Of a stretch of DNA of 19,206 bases, positions 6,316 to 15,469 are shown piece by piece. Within the stretch, counting starts at the first letter, position 1. Every line of letters begins with the position of its first letter. The notes under the pieces are model-generated. The model worked only from the letters and a program-made list of their open reading frames with translations. It searched no databases and was not told the DNA's origin. The DNA is from an uncultured Blautia sp. (GTDB taxonomy: Bacteria; Bacillota; Clostridia; Lachnospirales; Lachnospiraceae): the NCBI GenBank assembly GCA_934409175.1, contig CAKRVX010000030.1, forward strand, positions 1 through 19,206, given 5' to 3'. The position numbers and the translations under genes were made by a program.

Positions 6316-7941
6316 TTACTGATCTCCGGAAAGATCCGTCTGACGCAACGCCCTTCTTACCGGAAGGATACAGGCCGGGACGATTGACAGACAGTCCACT
6401 CCCATTCTCAAAAACTGTTCAGTCAGCGCAGTATCTGCCGCAAGTTCTCCACAGATACATACACGCTTATTCTCCGCATGTCCTGCGTCAACAACCATTT
6501 TAATCATACGTAGTACTGCAGGATGATGATCATTATATTTGTTTCGAAGAAGTGGATTTTGTCTGTCCATAGCCAGTGTATACTGGCTGAGGTCATTGGT
6601 TCCAAGACTCAGAAAATCTACTCTTTTTGCAAGTTCCCGACTGATCATAACTGCTGCCGGAGTCTCAATCATAATTCCTGTCTGTATATTCTTATATGGA
6701 ATACCCTTTTCATCCAGACCCGTTTTCACTTCCCTGATAATCGCTTCGATTTCATCCATTTCTTCTTCGGAACTTATCATCGGATACATCATTGCCAGAT
6801 TTCCATAAGCACTGGCTCTGAAGATTGCACGCAGCTGAGCTTTGAACATTTTTTTACGATCCAGGCACAGCCGAATTCCACGATTTCCCATGATTGGATT
6901 TGTCTCATCAGGTATATTCAGATAAGCCGCCTGTTTATCCGCGCCCAAATCTGCTGTACGAATCACTGCAATTCTGTCTCCCATCGTTTCCGCAATCTTC
7001 TTATATGCCAGAAACAATTCATTTTCCCGAGGATAGTTTTCCCGTCCAAGATACTGAAACTCACTGCGGAGAAGACCGATTCCGGCCGCACCATAGTAAA
7101 GAACGCTGTTAAGATCATCCATGTTTCCTATGTTGGCATAAATTTCAATCTTTTTACCATCCATGGTAATATCAGGCTGTTCTCTCAATTTCAGAAGTTC
7201 TTCTCTTTCTTCCATATCTGCCTGCCTGCGAATCTCATATTCTTTTTTCACTTCTTCATCCGGATTGATATACAAAGTGCCCGTATATCCATCTACAATG
7301 GCCAGCTGTCCATCCCATTCCGTATCTGTATCAATTTCTATCAGTGCCGGGATGTTCATGGTTTTCACAAGAATAGCAGCATGAGAAATGTCAGATCCAT
7401 GATGTGTAACAATAGCCATCAGTTTTTCCTTATCCATCTCCATCAATTCTGTAGGAGTGATGCTCTCTGTGACAACGATCACCGGCTCATTCCCCAGATT
7501 GATTCTGGGGGAGATTCCCCCCAGTTCACCAATCAGCCTGTCGGAAATTTCCCGTATATTTTCCAGTCTTTCTTTGATGGCTGGCTCCTCCAGATTCCGA
7601 AAAGTAGACACAATTTCATCTCTGGTTGTCATTACTGCATAGGCAGAATTTACTTTTTCATTCTGGATGATACTCTCAATAGCCTGCTGAAAGCTTTTGC
7701 CTTCCAGGAGATTTTTTTGTTTCAGAAACAATTCTGCCTGAGATTCCTGAATCGTGCAGTTTTTCTCATAAAGTTCTGTAAGCTGATCCATAACTCTCGC
7801 ACGAGCCTGACGAAAAATATTAAGTTCGCCTTTGATATCTGTAATCTCATATTGCCGTATCTGATATTCACTTTTATGGTAATAAAGTATTTTACCGATT
7901 GCAATTCCGGAAAATGCACCGGTTCCCTTGTAAATATCCAT
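6316..7941 (-). CDS. ptsI: Phosphoenolpyruvate-protein phosphotransferase (PTS enzyme I)
   Basis: Enzyme I takes phosphate from PEP onto a histidine and passes it to HPr in the cytoplasm. The 541-residue protein (family usually about 570) shows the phosphohistidine H187 in GSDISHAAI, PEP-site arginines R292 (LLRSEF) and R328 (IRTADLG), E426 in GIMIETPAAV, N449-D450 in GTNDLSQYTLAMDR, and the catalytic cysteine C497 in CICGE. All key residues are present. The active-site loop reads GSDISH instead of the usual GGRTSH, and no HPr or EII gene lies in the window. It may therefore be a paralogue rather than the main enzyme I. It sits 11 nt after the free PotD-like gene, with its AAAAGGAG overlapping that gene's stop, and is followed closely by the DUF362 gene. 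NCBI-style annotation may call it ptsP. Confidence 0.93.
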   Translation of the reverse strand: MDIYKGTGAFSGIAIGKILYYHKSEYQIRQYEITDIKGELNIFRQARARVMDQLTELYEKNCTIQESQAELFLKQKNLLEGKSFQQAIESIIQNEKVNSAYAVMTTRDEIVSTFRNLEEPAIKERLENIREISDRLIGELGGISPRINLGNEPVIVVTESITPTELMEMDKEKLMAIVTHHGSDISHAAILVKTMNIPALIEIDTDTEWDGQLAIVDGYTGTLYINPDEEVKKEYEIRRQADMEEREELLKLREQPDITMDGKKIEIYANIGNMDDLNSVLYYGAAGIGLLRSEFQYLGRENYPRENELFLAYKKIAETMGDRIAVIRTADLGADKQAAYLNIPDETNPIMGNRGIRLCLDRKKMFKAQLRAIFRASAYGNLAMMYPMISSEEEMDEIEAIIREVKTGLDEKGIPYKNIQTGIMIETPAAVMISRELAKRVDFLSLGTNDLSQYTLAMDRQNPLLRNKYNDHHPAVLRMIKMVVDAGHAENKRVCICGELAADTALTEQFLRMGVDCLSIVPACILPVRRALRQTDLSGDQ

Positions 7942-7952
7942 TTATACTCCTT

Positions 7953-8987
7953 TTAGTCACAGGCAGCTTTAAATTCAGTCCAGTTTTTCTGGTACTGAGC
8001 ATCTGCCTCCTGACTTACATTTTGAATGATTTCGCCCTTTTTCACACTGTCCGGCACTACCAGATCTGGATTTACCAGATCATCTGCCGCCTTGTTTGTG
8101 CTGTAATATCCAATATAATCTGTGCATTTGGCTGCAACCTCAGGCTGCATGATATAATCCATAAAGGAATATGCCGCATCCTTATCCGGTGCCTCGCTGG
8201 GAATAAACATTCCCAGAATACCGAAGCCAAGGCCTTCTTCCGGATATACTACTTTCAGATCAGGATTCTCAGCAAGCGCTGCTGTTACCTGAGAAGTATA
8301 AAGGAATGCCACACTTGCCTCACCGTTGAGAAGAGCATTCTGAGTATTATCATCCTGAATCAGACGTACGTTCGGAGCCAGCTCCAGAAGTTTCTCACCT
8401 GTCTTTTTAATGGTATCCACATCATCTTCATTCATACTTTCCCCCATTGAAAGCTGAGTGATACCATTAATGACACGATAATTTGCAGTAAGAGCAACAC
8501 TGTCCTCCAGAGAAGGATCCCATAAATCTTTATACCCTTTAATATCAATGTCAACCTGTTCCGGGTCATATACGATGAGCGGAATTCCTGCTCCATAAGG
8601 TACTGTATACTCATCTTTTGGATCATAAAACTGTCCCTGATATAACGGGTTTATATTTCCGATATTTTCCAGAGACTCTTTATCCAGTTTCTCCGCAAGC
8701 CCTTCCTGAATCGCAGTTTCCAGAATATAATCATCTGCAACAACAATATCATAGTCGCCGCCTTTTGCCATGGAAAGTTTTTCCAGCATTGTTTCATCTG
8801 TATCAAAATTAGAGTATGTAACCTTTACCCCTGTTTCTTTTGTAAAATCATCCAATACTTCCTGAGGAAACATTCCATCCCAGGTAAAAAGAACAAGCTC
8901 TTTATCATCTCCCGCACTTTTAAATCCTGTAAATGCTGTTCCTGCCAGCAACGTACACAAAATCACTGCCAGCATTCTTTTTTTCAT
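7953..8987 (-). CDS. Free-standing PotD-like ABC substrate-binding protein, divergent pocket
   Basis: This extracellular solute-binding protein of the spermidine/putrescine (PotD) family has 344 residues. The start is ATG 8987 with GGAG 6 nt upstream; an upstream in-frame ATG at 9014 has no ribosome site. It has a signal sequence (1-21), but where a lipobox cysteine is expected (FTG-C) the residue is F22. Typical PotD landmarks remain: LVLFTWDG (31-38), DYDIVVADDY (78-87) and DYIMQPEVA (277-285). From a remembered alignment to E. coli PotD, most polyamine contacts are replaced: the acidic pair near D168/E171 by N169/R171 surroundings, W229 by Y230, and the WxD at 255-257 by GFGILG. The ligand may therefore differ from spermidine. 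It lies 32 nt after the PotC-PotD fusion and may serve the first transporter cassette, which lacks its own binding protein. Confidence 0.85.
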   Translation of the reverse strand: MKKRMLAVILCTLLAGTAFTGFKSAGDDKELVLFTWDGMFPQEVLDDFTKETGVKVTYSNFDTDETMLEKLSMAKGGDYDIVVADDYILETAIQEGLAEKLDKESLENIGNINPLYQGQFYDPKDEYTVPYGAGIPLIVYDPEQVDIDIKGYKDLWDPSLEDSVALTANYRVINGITQLSMGESMNEDDVDTIKKTGEKLLELAPNVRLIQDDNTQNALLNGEASVAFLYTSQVTAALAENPDLKVVYPEEGLGFGILGMFIPSEAPDKDAAYSFMDYIMQPEVAAKCTDYIGYYSTNKAADDLVNPDLVVPDSVKKGEIIQNVSQEADAQYQKNWTEFKAACD

Positions 8988-9019
8988 AATAATCTCCTTT
9001 CTTATGCCACACAAAGCTG

Positions 9020-10864
9020 TTATTTGGCTTTTACCTTTGTCCAGAGTTCTGCAAATTTCTGTTTGATCTTCGGTTTCTGATAAGCAAAAATTTCATTTTT
9101 CGGATTGGATATGTCAGGAATATAAGAATTAATTCCTGCATAATCACCATTCTTCATGGTTTCAAAAGCACTCTTCACTGTAGAAGTATACCCTACTTCT
9201 TCTGTATTGGAAAGAGCAGAATCGTCACTTATCATAAAATTGATAAAGTCATGTGCAAGTTCTGTTTCACTGCAGTCCCTGGTGATGACCATAGCATCAT
9301 ACCACAGGTTGGTACCCTGATTCGGAGTAAAATATTCCAGATTCGGATTTTCACTGATAATATATGATGCATCACCGGAATAAACTACAGCCAGCGCTTT
9401 ATTACCAGAAATCATATTATCGATAACATCATCCCCTGCATAGATCGGGTCCATGGTATCTCTCTGATCGATAAGCCACTGGTATGCTTCCTGAATCTGA
9501 TCCATGTCCGTAGTGTTCATAGAATATCCAAGTGCCTTCAATGCTATCATAAAGGAATCACGCTCAGAATCATACATGTAAATATTTCCTTTGTATTTCT
9601 GATTGCGAAGCAGATTCCACCCATCCTTTAAATCTTCCTGATCCACCACCGTCTTATCGTAAAGGATTCCTACTGTTCCCCAGAAATACGGACAGGAATA
9701 GCGGTTATTTGGATCATAGCTTTTATTCTTTACATCCTCCAGGAGATTTGTTTTATTAGGAATCAGATCCCAGTCAAGAGGCTGTAAATATTCTTCTTTG
9801 ATCAGTCTCTGTATCATATAATCTGACGGAATCAAAACATCATAGGTTTCACCACTGGAAAGTTTGGTATACATCATCTCATTAGATTCAAAGGTTTCAT
9901 ATACCACTGTGCAGTTATATTCTTTTTCAAAATCCTCAAGCAGAGACATATCCATATATTCACCTGCATTATATACCTTCAGTACATGATTGGATTTTGC
10001 CACATATCCCCATTTCACTAACCCCACAGCCAATGCAATAACAAGCACTACGGAAATGGCTCGGGAAAGCTTAGGATTTCTTTTTCCTGCTTTCTTTTTG
10101 ATCACAGGAAGAAGATTTGCCAAAAGCAGAATCACCACGATCACCACGATCACAATTGTGGAAAGTGCATTGATGGTAGGATTAATACGCTTGGTCATAT
10201 TGTATACCACAATAGAAATATTTTTCACACCATTTCCTGATACGAAGTAGGAAATTACGAAATCATCGAAGGACATGGTAAATGCAAGCAAAGCTCCTGC
10301 AAAAATTCCCTCTTTGATCATCGGCACGATAACTTTCGTCAGAGCCTGAAACGGCGTTGCTCCCAGGTCCATAGCTGCATTTGCCATGTTCGGATCCAGC
10401 GCTCTCACCTTAGGATACACACTTGTAATCACATAAGGAGTACAAAAAGCAATGTGTGCCAGCAGCATGGTCAGATAGCCTTTTCTAAATCCCAGAGAAG
10501 AGAATAAAAGCATCAGTCCGATCGCTGTTACGATCTCCGGATTCAGGATGGGTACATTATTGATATTCAGCAACAGCTCTTTTACAACTTTGCCTGACTT
10601 GGAAAGGCCAATAGCCGTAATTGTTCCCAGAATTGTAGAAACCACAGTTGCTATAATCGCAATGGTCACAGATACATAAACTGCCTGGATTACTTCTCCA
10701 TTATTCAGCAGTTCCTGATACCATCGAAGAGAAAATCCTGTAAATCTGGTCAGTGACTTTGATGAATTAAAAGAAAAGATCATCGTCACCAGGATGGGAA
10801 GATAAAAGAAAGCCAGACACAGTATTACATATAACATTGAGAAAAAATTATTTTTGCGCTTCAT
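9020..10864 (-). CDS. potCD: Fused polyamine ABC permease and substrate-binding protein (PotC-PotD)
   Basis: The 614-residue protein joins two subunits. Residues 1-260 are a PotC-type permease with six hydrophobic spans (about 10-30, 62-88, 104-125, 129-150, 187-209, 235-256) and the EAA-like loop NAAMDLGATPFQAL (162-175). A seventh span at about 267-286 carries the chain outward to a PotD-like domain (about 295-614). Polyamine-site residues known from E. coli PotD are recognisable: E302-Y303 in NAGEYM, Y349 in PSDYM, the acidic cluster around D432-D436, and W521-x-D523. The usual N-terminal Trp of the pocket is A300. The domain is thus membrane-tethered rather than a lipoprotein. PotC-PotD fusions are known in Firmicutes. 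It follows PotB by 14 nt, with AAGGAGG overlapping the PotB stop region, and completes the second cassette (PotA at 11694, PotB at 10879). Spermidine/putrescine is the likely substrate. Confidence 0.93.
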   Translation of the reverse strand: MKRKNNFFSMLYVILCLAFFYLPILVTMIFSFNSSKSLTRFTGFSLRWYQELLNNGEVIQAVYVSVTIAIIATVVSTILGTITAIGLSKSGKVVKELLLNINNVPILNPEIVTAIGLMLLFSSLGFRKGYLTMLLAHIAFCTPYVITSVYPKVRALDPNMANAAMDLGATPFQALTKVIVPMIKEGIFAGALLAFTMSFDDFVISYFVSGNGVKNISIVVYNMTKRINPTINALSTIVIVVIVVILLLANLLPVIKKKAGKRNPKLSRAISVVLVIALAVGLVKWGYVAKSNHVLKVYNAGEYMDMSLLEDFEKEYNCTVVYETFESNEMMYTKLSSGETYDVLIPSDYMIQRLIKEEYLQPLDWDLIPNKTNLLEDVKNKSYDPNNRYSCPYFWGTVGILYDKTVVDQEDLKDGWNLLRNQKYKGNIYMYDSERDSFMIALKALGYSMNTTDMDQIQEAYQWLIDQRDTMDPIYAGDDVIDNMISGNKALAVVYSGDASYIISENPNLEYFTPNQGTNLWYDAMVITRDCSETELAHDFINFMISDDSALSNTEEVGYTSTVKSAFETMKNGDYAGINSYIPDISNPKNEIFAYQKPKIKQKFAELWTKVKAK

Positions 10865-10878
10865 ACTGTCCTCCTTTC

Positions 10879-11694
10879 TTATTCATCCTTATCCATTTTC
10901 TTCATCAGGCTCATAAAAATCAGAATGATCACAGCCAGGATCAGAGAAATAGCACTTCCAAAGTTCCAGTCACCTACAGAAATAAACTGTGATTCAATCA
11001 GGTTACCAATAAGCATGTACTGTCCTCCCCCAAGAAGCTTTGGAATAACAAAGGTGGAAATTGACAGCAGAAACACCATCATAATTCCGTTGAGTACTCC
11101 TGGAATGGACAGCTTCCAGATTACCTTCGTAAAGGTCTGGAACCGGTTTGCCCCCAGATCATAAGCAGCCTCAATAAACGACTTGTCCATTTTGCTCAAT
11201 GAGGTATGGATCGGAATGATCATAAACGGCATGAAGTTACAGACCAGACCAACCACTACGGAAAAATCCGTATACATCATAGTAACAGGAGAAATTCCCA
11301 GGAATCCCAGAAGGTGATTGATGATTCCATTATCGGACAACAGATTCATCCATGCATAGGTACGAAGAAGCATATTGATCCATTCCGGGATGGTTACCAG
11401 CAGGATCAGAAAACTCTGGGATTTCTCCGGACATTTGGAAATAATATATGCCAGCGGATATCCCAGTCCCAGACAGATCACGGTAGTAAGAATACCCAGC
11501 TTAAATGATTTGAAGATCACACTCATATAAGTGGCTTCCAGGAATTTCTTAAAGTTTTCAAAGGTAAAGGAAAAGGTCAGAACCTCATTTCCATCCTCAG
11601 TAAAAGCGTAAAGAGCGATCAGTATCAGCGGGATGACAATGATCACAAATGCCCATACCAGGTATGGTTTTATCATATTTTTATACTGTTTCAT
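10879..11694 (-). CDS. potB: Polyamine ABC transporter permease, PotB type (second cassette)
   Basis: This inner-membrane permease has 271 residues and about six membrane spans (clear ones at 10-32, 65-87, 95-117, 145-167, 200-218, 248-264). The coupling EAA loop, IEAAYDLGANRFQTF at 174-188, contacts the ATPase. It pairs with the PotC half of the fused protein downstream. Its ATG overlaps the PotA stop in TGATG, so translation is probably coupled; only a weak GGGAAG precedes it. Substrate assignment to polyamines follows from the family and from the canonical binding domain in the adjacent fusion. Confidence 0.92.
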   Translation of the reverse strand: MKQYKNMIKPYLVWAFVIIVIPLILIALYAFTEDGNEVLTFSFTFENFKKFLEATYMSVIFKSFKLGILTTVICLGLGYPLAYIISKCPEKSQSFLILLVTIPEWINMLLRTYAWMNLLSDNGIINHLLGFLGISPVTMMYTDFSVVVGLVCNFMPFMIIPIHTSLSKMDKSFIEAAYDLGANRFQTFTKVIWKLSIPGVLNGIMMVFLLSISTFVIPKLLGGGQYMLIGNLIESQFISVGDWNFGSAISLILAVIILIFMSLMKKMDKDE

Positions 11695-12737
11695 CAGTAG
11701 CTTCCCATTCTGTACATAACATGGATGTCTTCAGGCCCGAATTTCAGTCCCACTTCCCTTCCGACTTCCGCATAATCTGTGGTGTGAACCATATAAGTAC
11801 GAAGCTTTGTCTCGATCAGAATCTCATAATGCACACCCTTGAAAGTAATGTTACGTACGATTCCCCGGATCTTCGCCTGATCCGGATCTACAATATCCAG
11901 ATCCTCAGGTCTTAATACCACTTCTATTTCTTCATTATCCTCAAATCCTTTATCCACACATTCAAATTCAAATCCATCAAACTTCACCAGATAATCCCGT
12001 ATCATAATTCCCTCGATGATGTTGGATTCTCCGATAAAACTTGCTACGAAACGATTTTCCGGCTCATTATAAATATCCGTAGGAGAACCTATCTGCTGAA
12101 TCTCACCATTGTTCATAACAACTACTGTATCTGACATGGACAGAGCCTCTTCCTGATCGTGTGTGACATAAATGAAAGTAATTCCAACTTCCTGCTGAAT
12201 CTTCTTCAGCTCTACCTGCATTTGCTTACGGATTTTGGCATCCAGTGCACCCAGAGGTTCATCCAGAAGCAGAACCTTAGGCTCATTTACCAGCGCTCTG
12301 GCAATTGCCACTCGCTGCTGTTGACCACCAGAAAGCAATGTAACATCTCTTTTCTCAAATCCTTCCAGTCCTACCATCTTCAGCATACGTTCCACTTTCT
12401 GAGCAATCACTGTCTTATCTACTTTTTTCAGATTCAGACCAAACCCAATGTTTTCTGCCACATTCAGATGAGGAAAAAGTGCATACTTCTGAAATACAGT
12501 ATTAACTTCCCTTTTATAAGGGGGGAGTTTAGAAATCTCAATCCCATTAAACAGCACTTCACCGTCACTTGGCTCCTCAAACCCGGCAATGATCCGCAGA
12601 GTGGTAGTTTTTCCACAGCCGCTTGGACCAAGAAGTGTCAGGAATTCCTTCTCATAAATGTCCAGGTTAATACCTCGCAGAACCTGCTGGTCATCAAAAT
12701 TCTTGGTCAGATTTTTTAACTCAATCAGTTTGTTCAT
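11694..12737 (-). CDS. potA: Polyamine ABC transporter ATP-binding protein, PotA type (second cassette)
   Basis: The cytoplasmic ATPase energises import by the PotB/PotC-PotD pair. The 347 residues show Walker A GPSGCGKT (37-44), Q-loop [10 protein letters not shown] (81-90), signature LSGGQQQR (135-142), Walker B VLLLDEP (155-161) and switch H193. A C-terminal TOBE domain follows from about 240, a common length and layout for PotA/CysA-type subunits. I place the start at ATG 12737, preceded by a GGAAGGAAGAG purine run. The upstream in-frame ATG 12755 has no Shine-Dalgarno sequence. The gene begins 26 nt after PotC of the first cassette, and no promoter or terminator is evident between the two cassettes. 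Confidence 0.93.
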   Translation of the reverse strand: MNKLIELKNLTKNFDDQQVLRGINLDIYEKEFLTLLGPSGCGKTTTLRIIAGFEEPSDGEVLFNGIEISKLPPYKREVNTVFQKYALFPHLNVAENIGFGLNLKKVDKTVIAQKVERMLKMVGLEGFEKRDVTLLSGGQQQRVAIARALVNEPKVLLLDEPLGALDAKIRKQMQVELKKIQQEVGITFIYVTHDQEEALSMSDTVVVMNNGEIQQIGSPTDIYNEPENRFVASFIGESNIIEGIMIRDYLVKFDGFEFECVDKGFEDNEEIEVVLRPEDLDIVDPDQAKIRGIVRNITFKGVHYEILIETKLRTYMVHTTDYAEVGREVGLKFGPEDIHVMYRMGSY

Positions 12738-12763
12738 CGTCTCTTCCTTCCTCATAATAGTAT

Positions 12764-13540
12764 TTATTTATGTCTCTTTCTCATAAGCAGAGAATAAATC
12801 AGAAAAATGAACAGTGTTACAGCCAGCAGTATCGTACATAATGCATTAATCTCCGGCGTTACTCCTGTTTTCAGCTGTGTATACACTTTAATCGGCAATG
12901 TGGACAAACGCGGTCCGTTTACAAAAATACTGATTACCACATCATCCATGGACATGGCAAATGCCAGAAGAGATCCGGAAATCACCGCAGGCATGATCAA
13001 CGGCAACGTTATATCCCAAAATGCGCGTAAAGGTCCTGCCCCCAGATCTCTGGCCGCCTCTTCCAGAGAAGGATCCATTCCCACCAACCTAGCTTTCACC
13101 TCCATAAGAATATACGGCACACAGAAAACTGTATGACCGATCAGAAGCGTCAGCATACCAAAGGGAAGATTCAGCATATAAAAAAATGCCATCAGAACCA
13201 TACCCAGAATAATCTCCGGAATCATAAGGGGAAGAATGGAAATATATTCCAGAACCCCTTTGGATTTCCAGTGGATTCTGGAAAGTCCCACTGCTCCCAG
13301 GGTTCCGATCACTGCACTTACCAGACAGCTTAACACCCCAAGCACCAGACTGTTTACCAGTGCTTCCAGCATCGCGCTGTCATGGATCAGTTCCTGGTAC
13401 CATTTCATGGAAAATCCCGTAAATTTCACCGGAAGCTTAGATTCATTAAATGAAAATACAATTACAACTGCAATAGGAAGGTACATCAGAAAAAAGATGA
13501 GTCCCATATAAATATGCTCAAACTTCGTATTCTTTTTCAT
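12764..13540 (-). CDS. potC: Polyamine-type ABC transporter permease, PotC type (first cassette)
   Basis: This 258-residue permease has about six spans (10-31, 60-86, 103-124, 128-148, 184-206, 234-253) and the EAA loop [15 protein letters not shown] at 160-174. The N-terminal [16 protein letters not shown] resembles the same segment of the fused PotC, so the two PotC subunits are paralogues. In contrast to the second cassette there is no fused binding domain; the protein ends at a basic MRKRHK tail. It overlaps the PotB stop by ATGA (13537-13540) and has GGAGGG upstream. The substrate is unknown; polyamine-like cations are the family default. Confidence 0.9.
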   Translation of the reverse strand: MKKNTKFEHIYMGLIFFLMYLPIAVVIVFSFNESKLPVKFTGFSMKWYQELIHDSAMLEALVNSLVLGVLSCLVSAVIGTLGAVGLSRIHWKSKGVLEYISILPLMIPEIILGMVLMAFFYMLNLPFGMLTLLIGHTVFCVPYILMEVKARLVGMDPSLEEAARDLGAGPLRAFWDITLPLIMPAVISGSLLAFAMSMDDVVISIFVNGPRLSTLPIKVYTQLKTGVTPEINALCTILLAVTLFIFLIYSLLMRKRHK

Positions 13541-14391
13541 CCAATTCCCTCCAATTCCTTTGCATTGGTTACTTTTCTGTAAATCATGATCATGATGGTA
13601 GTCAATACCATCATCACTACTGCCAGTGCTGCTGCAAAAGGCCAGTTACTGCCCCTTGTCATCTGATCCTGTATCAGACTTCCTACAAGAACTACCTTAT
13701 TTCCCCCCAGAATATCTGCTATAAAAAACAGTCCCATAGATGGTACAAAAGTGAGGATCACTCCTGACAGCAATCCGGGCAGCGTAAGTTTCAGACTGAT
13801 TGTAAGAAACGCCTGCAGCTTCGAAGCACCCAGATCACGGGCAGCCTCTACATAGGACCAGTCCAGTTTTTCCGCACTGGAATACACAGACATAATCATA
13901 AAGGGGAGCAGCACATAGATCATTCCAACAACAATAGCAGGATAACTGTATAAAATAGACAGCGGTTTTTCTATAATTCCCAATTTCATAAGAATAAAAT
14001 TCAGTAAGCCTTTTTTCTGCAGAATAATGATCCAACCATATAGACGGATCAGGGAATTTACCCAGAACGGTATGGTCAGCAGAAGCTGTGCCTTCTTTTT
14101 TCTGTGTTCCGGTAATTTTGCCATAAAATATCCAAAAGGATAACCAATCAGAGCAATTATAACCGTACTGGTCAGCGCCAGCTTCAGGGATTCCACAAAA
14201 GTATTCAGATATACAGGCTCCAGAATATTTTTATAATTATCCAGTGTAAATTTCCAGGTTACTCCGTATCCTCTGTTCGGAGTGGCGAAACTTAACGCCA
14301 CCATATAAATCAGAGGACAGATTACAAATATAATGGTAAAAATATACAAGGGTACGGCCATCCAAGCAGAGCTGCTCTTTTGCTTCTTCAT
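13537..14391 (-). CDS. potB: Polyamine-type ABC transporter permease, PotB type (first cassette)
   Basis: This membrane permease has 284 residues from ATG 14391. AGGAGGG stands 6 nt before that ATG, so the longer in-frame form from TTG 14409 is less likely. Hydrophobic spans are near 12-35, 68-90, 102-124, 151-173, 208-228 and 252-271. The EAA loop is [15 protein letters not shown] (181-195). The gene starts 1 nt after the PotA stop (TGA-C-ATG) and overlaps PotC by 4 nt, consistent with stoichiometric coupled translation of one transporter. It is a paralogue of the second-cassette PotB. Confidence 0.9.
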   Translation of the reverse strand: MKKQKSSSAWMAVPLYIFTIIFVICPLIYMVALSFATPNRGYGVTWKFTLDNYKNILEPVYLNTFVESLKLALTSTVIIALIGYPFGYFMAKLPEHRKKKAQLLLTIPFWVNSLIRLYGWIIILQKKGLLNFILMKLGIIEKPLSILYSYPAIVVGMIYVLLPFMIMSVYSSAEKLDWSYVEAARDLGASKLQAFLTISLKLTLPGLLSGVILTFVPSMGLFFIADILGGNKVVLVGSLIQDQMTRGSNWPFAAALAVVMMVLTTIMIMIYRKVTNAKELEGIG

Positions 14392-14392
14392 G

Positions 14393-15466
14393 TCATACCC
14401 TCCTGTCAACCAGCACAGCAGCAGAAGGTAAAAATCCCCATCCAGCCTGCTGACCTTCCTTTACTGCCATATCAATTCCATATCTGCTCGCTACAAGACG
14501 GGTTCCATCCTCCAGCTCCAATGTAACCCTGAGCTGTCCTCCGGCAAAATTTTTCTCCAGGACCGTAGCCTTTAATCCATTACCTTTTCCCTCATCCAGG
14601 ATAATATTCTCACTTCGGACTGCGATGGTCACAATCTCCCCGATTTCCGGCCGTTTTTGCGGCGTCTGCACGGAAATTTGTTCACTTCCAAGATATACTG
14701 TTACGAGATTTTCATCCACTGCCTCAACAGTTCCCTTCAGAATATTTGCATTTCCTACAAAACCAGCTACATAACTGGTTTGTGGATGATTATAAATTTC
14801 ATCCGGCGTACCGATCTGCTCAATCTTCCCATGATTCATAACCGCAATTCTGTCAGACATATTAATTGCTTCTTCCTGATCATGAGTAATATAGATAAAA
14901 GTAATCCCTAACTTCTTCTGTAAATGCTTTAATTCGATCTGCATGGCTCTGCGAAGCTGCAGATCCAACGCTCCCAACGGTTCATCCAGAAGCAGAACCT
15001 TTGGATTGTTCACCAGTGCCCTGGCAATAGCCACTCGCTGTTTCTGTCCGCCGGACAGCTCAGAAGGTTTTCTTTTCCCATAACCTTCCAGTTGAACAAG
15101 TTCCAGCATTTCATTTACCTTTTTCCTGATTTCTGTTCTGGGAACCTTTTTCAGTTTCAGCCCATAACCGATATTCTGTTCCACATTCATGTGAGGAAAA
15201 AGTGCATAGTTCTGAAATACTGTATTTACATCTCTGCGGTCGGGCTCCAGCCCGGTAACATCCTGACCATCCAGCCATACACTTCCTTCATCCGGTTGTT
15301 CCAGTCCTGCAATAATACGCAGTGTAGTTGTTTTACCGCATCCTGAAGATCCCAAAAATGTAATAAACTCTCCTTTTCTGATCGTCAGGCTGATGTCATC
15401 CAACACAGTTTCCTCTGGCGTGAAGCTTTTCCTGATATTTTTCAGCTCCAGTGAAATTTCTGCCAT
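14393..15466 (-). CDS. potA: Polyamine-type ABC transporter ATP-binding protein, PotA type (first cassette)
   Basis: This 357-residue ATPase shows Walker A GSSGCGKT (39-46), Q-loop VFQNYALFPH (83-92), signature LSGGQKQR (137-144), Walker B VLLLDEP (157-163) and switch H195. A TOBE region runs from about 240 to the end. That region differs clearly from the second-cassette PotA (for example VLEKNFAGGQLRVTLELEDG near 302-321), so the two are not a recent duplication. The gene begins 3 nt after the amidohydrolase stop. Its AGGAGG lies inside the last codons of the amidohydrolase, tying the two together. Binding-protein partner and substrate are not given by its own cassette. Confidence 0.92.
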   Translation of the reverse strand: MAEISLELKNIRKSFTPEETVLDDISLTIRKGEFITFLGSSGCGKTTTLRIIAGLEQPDEGSVWLDGQDVTGLEPDRRDVNTVFQNYALFPHMNVEQNIGYGLKLKKVPRTEIRKKVNEMLELVQLEGYGKRKPSELSGGQKQRVAIARALVNNPKVLLLDEPLGALDLQLRRAMQIELKHLQKKLGITFIYITHDQEEAINMSDRIAVMNHGKIEQIGTPDEIYNHPQTSYVAGFVGNANILKGTVEAVDENLVTVYLGSEQISVQTPQKRPEIGEIVTIAVRSENIILDEGKGNGLKATVLEKNFAGGQLRVTLELEDGTRLVASRYGIDMAVKEGQQAGWGFLPSAAVLVDRRV

Positions 15467-15469
15467 ATT

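Noticed and set aside
6523..7956. A 477-codon open frame on the plus strand
   Set aside because: It lies entirely opposite the enzyme I gene, has no family resemblance, and its composition (His, Phe, Ile, Cys, Arg) is typical of an antisense translation.
12159..12719. A 186-codon plus-strand frame opposite PotA
   Set aside because: Shadow of an ATPase gene whose own frame has every ABC motif.
12738..12763. Possible internal promoter between the two ABC cassettes
   Set aside because: The gap is only 26 nt and shows no -35/-10 pair of adequate quality, so the cassettes are treated as co-transcribed.
7953..15466. The two Pot cassettes as a recent tandem duplication
   Set aside because: PotA C-terminal regions, PotB and PotC sequences differ substantially and only one cassette has the PotC-PotD fusion. 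They look like old paralogues brought together.
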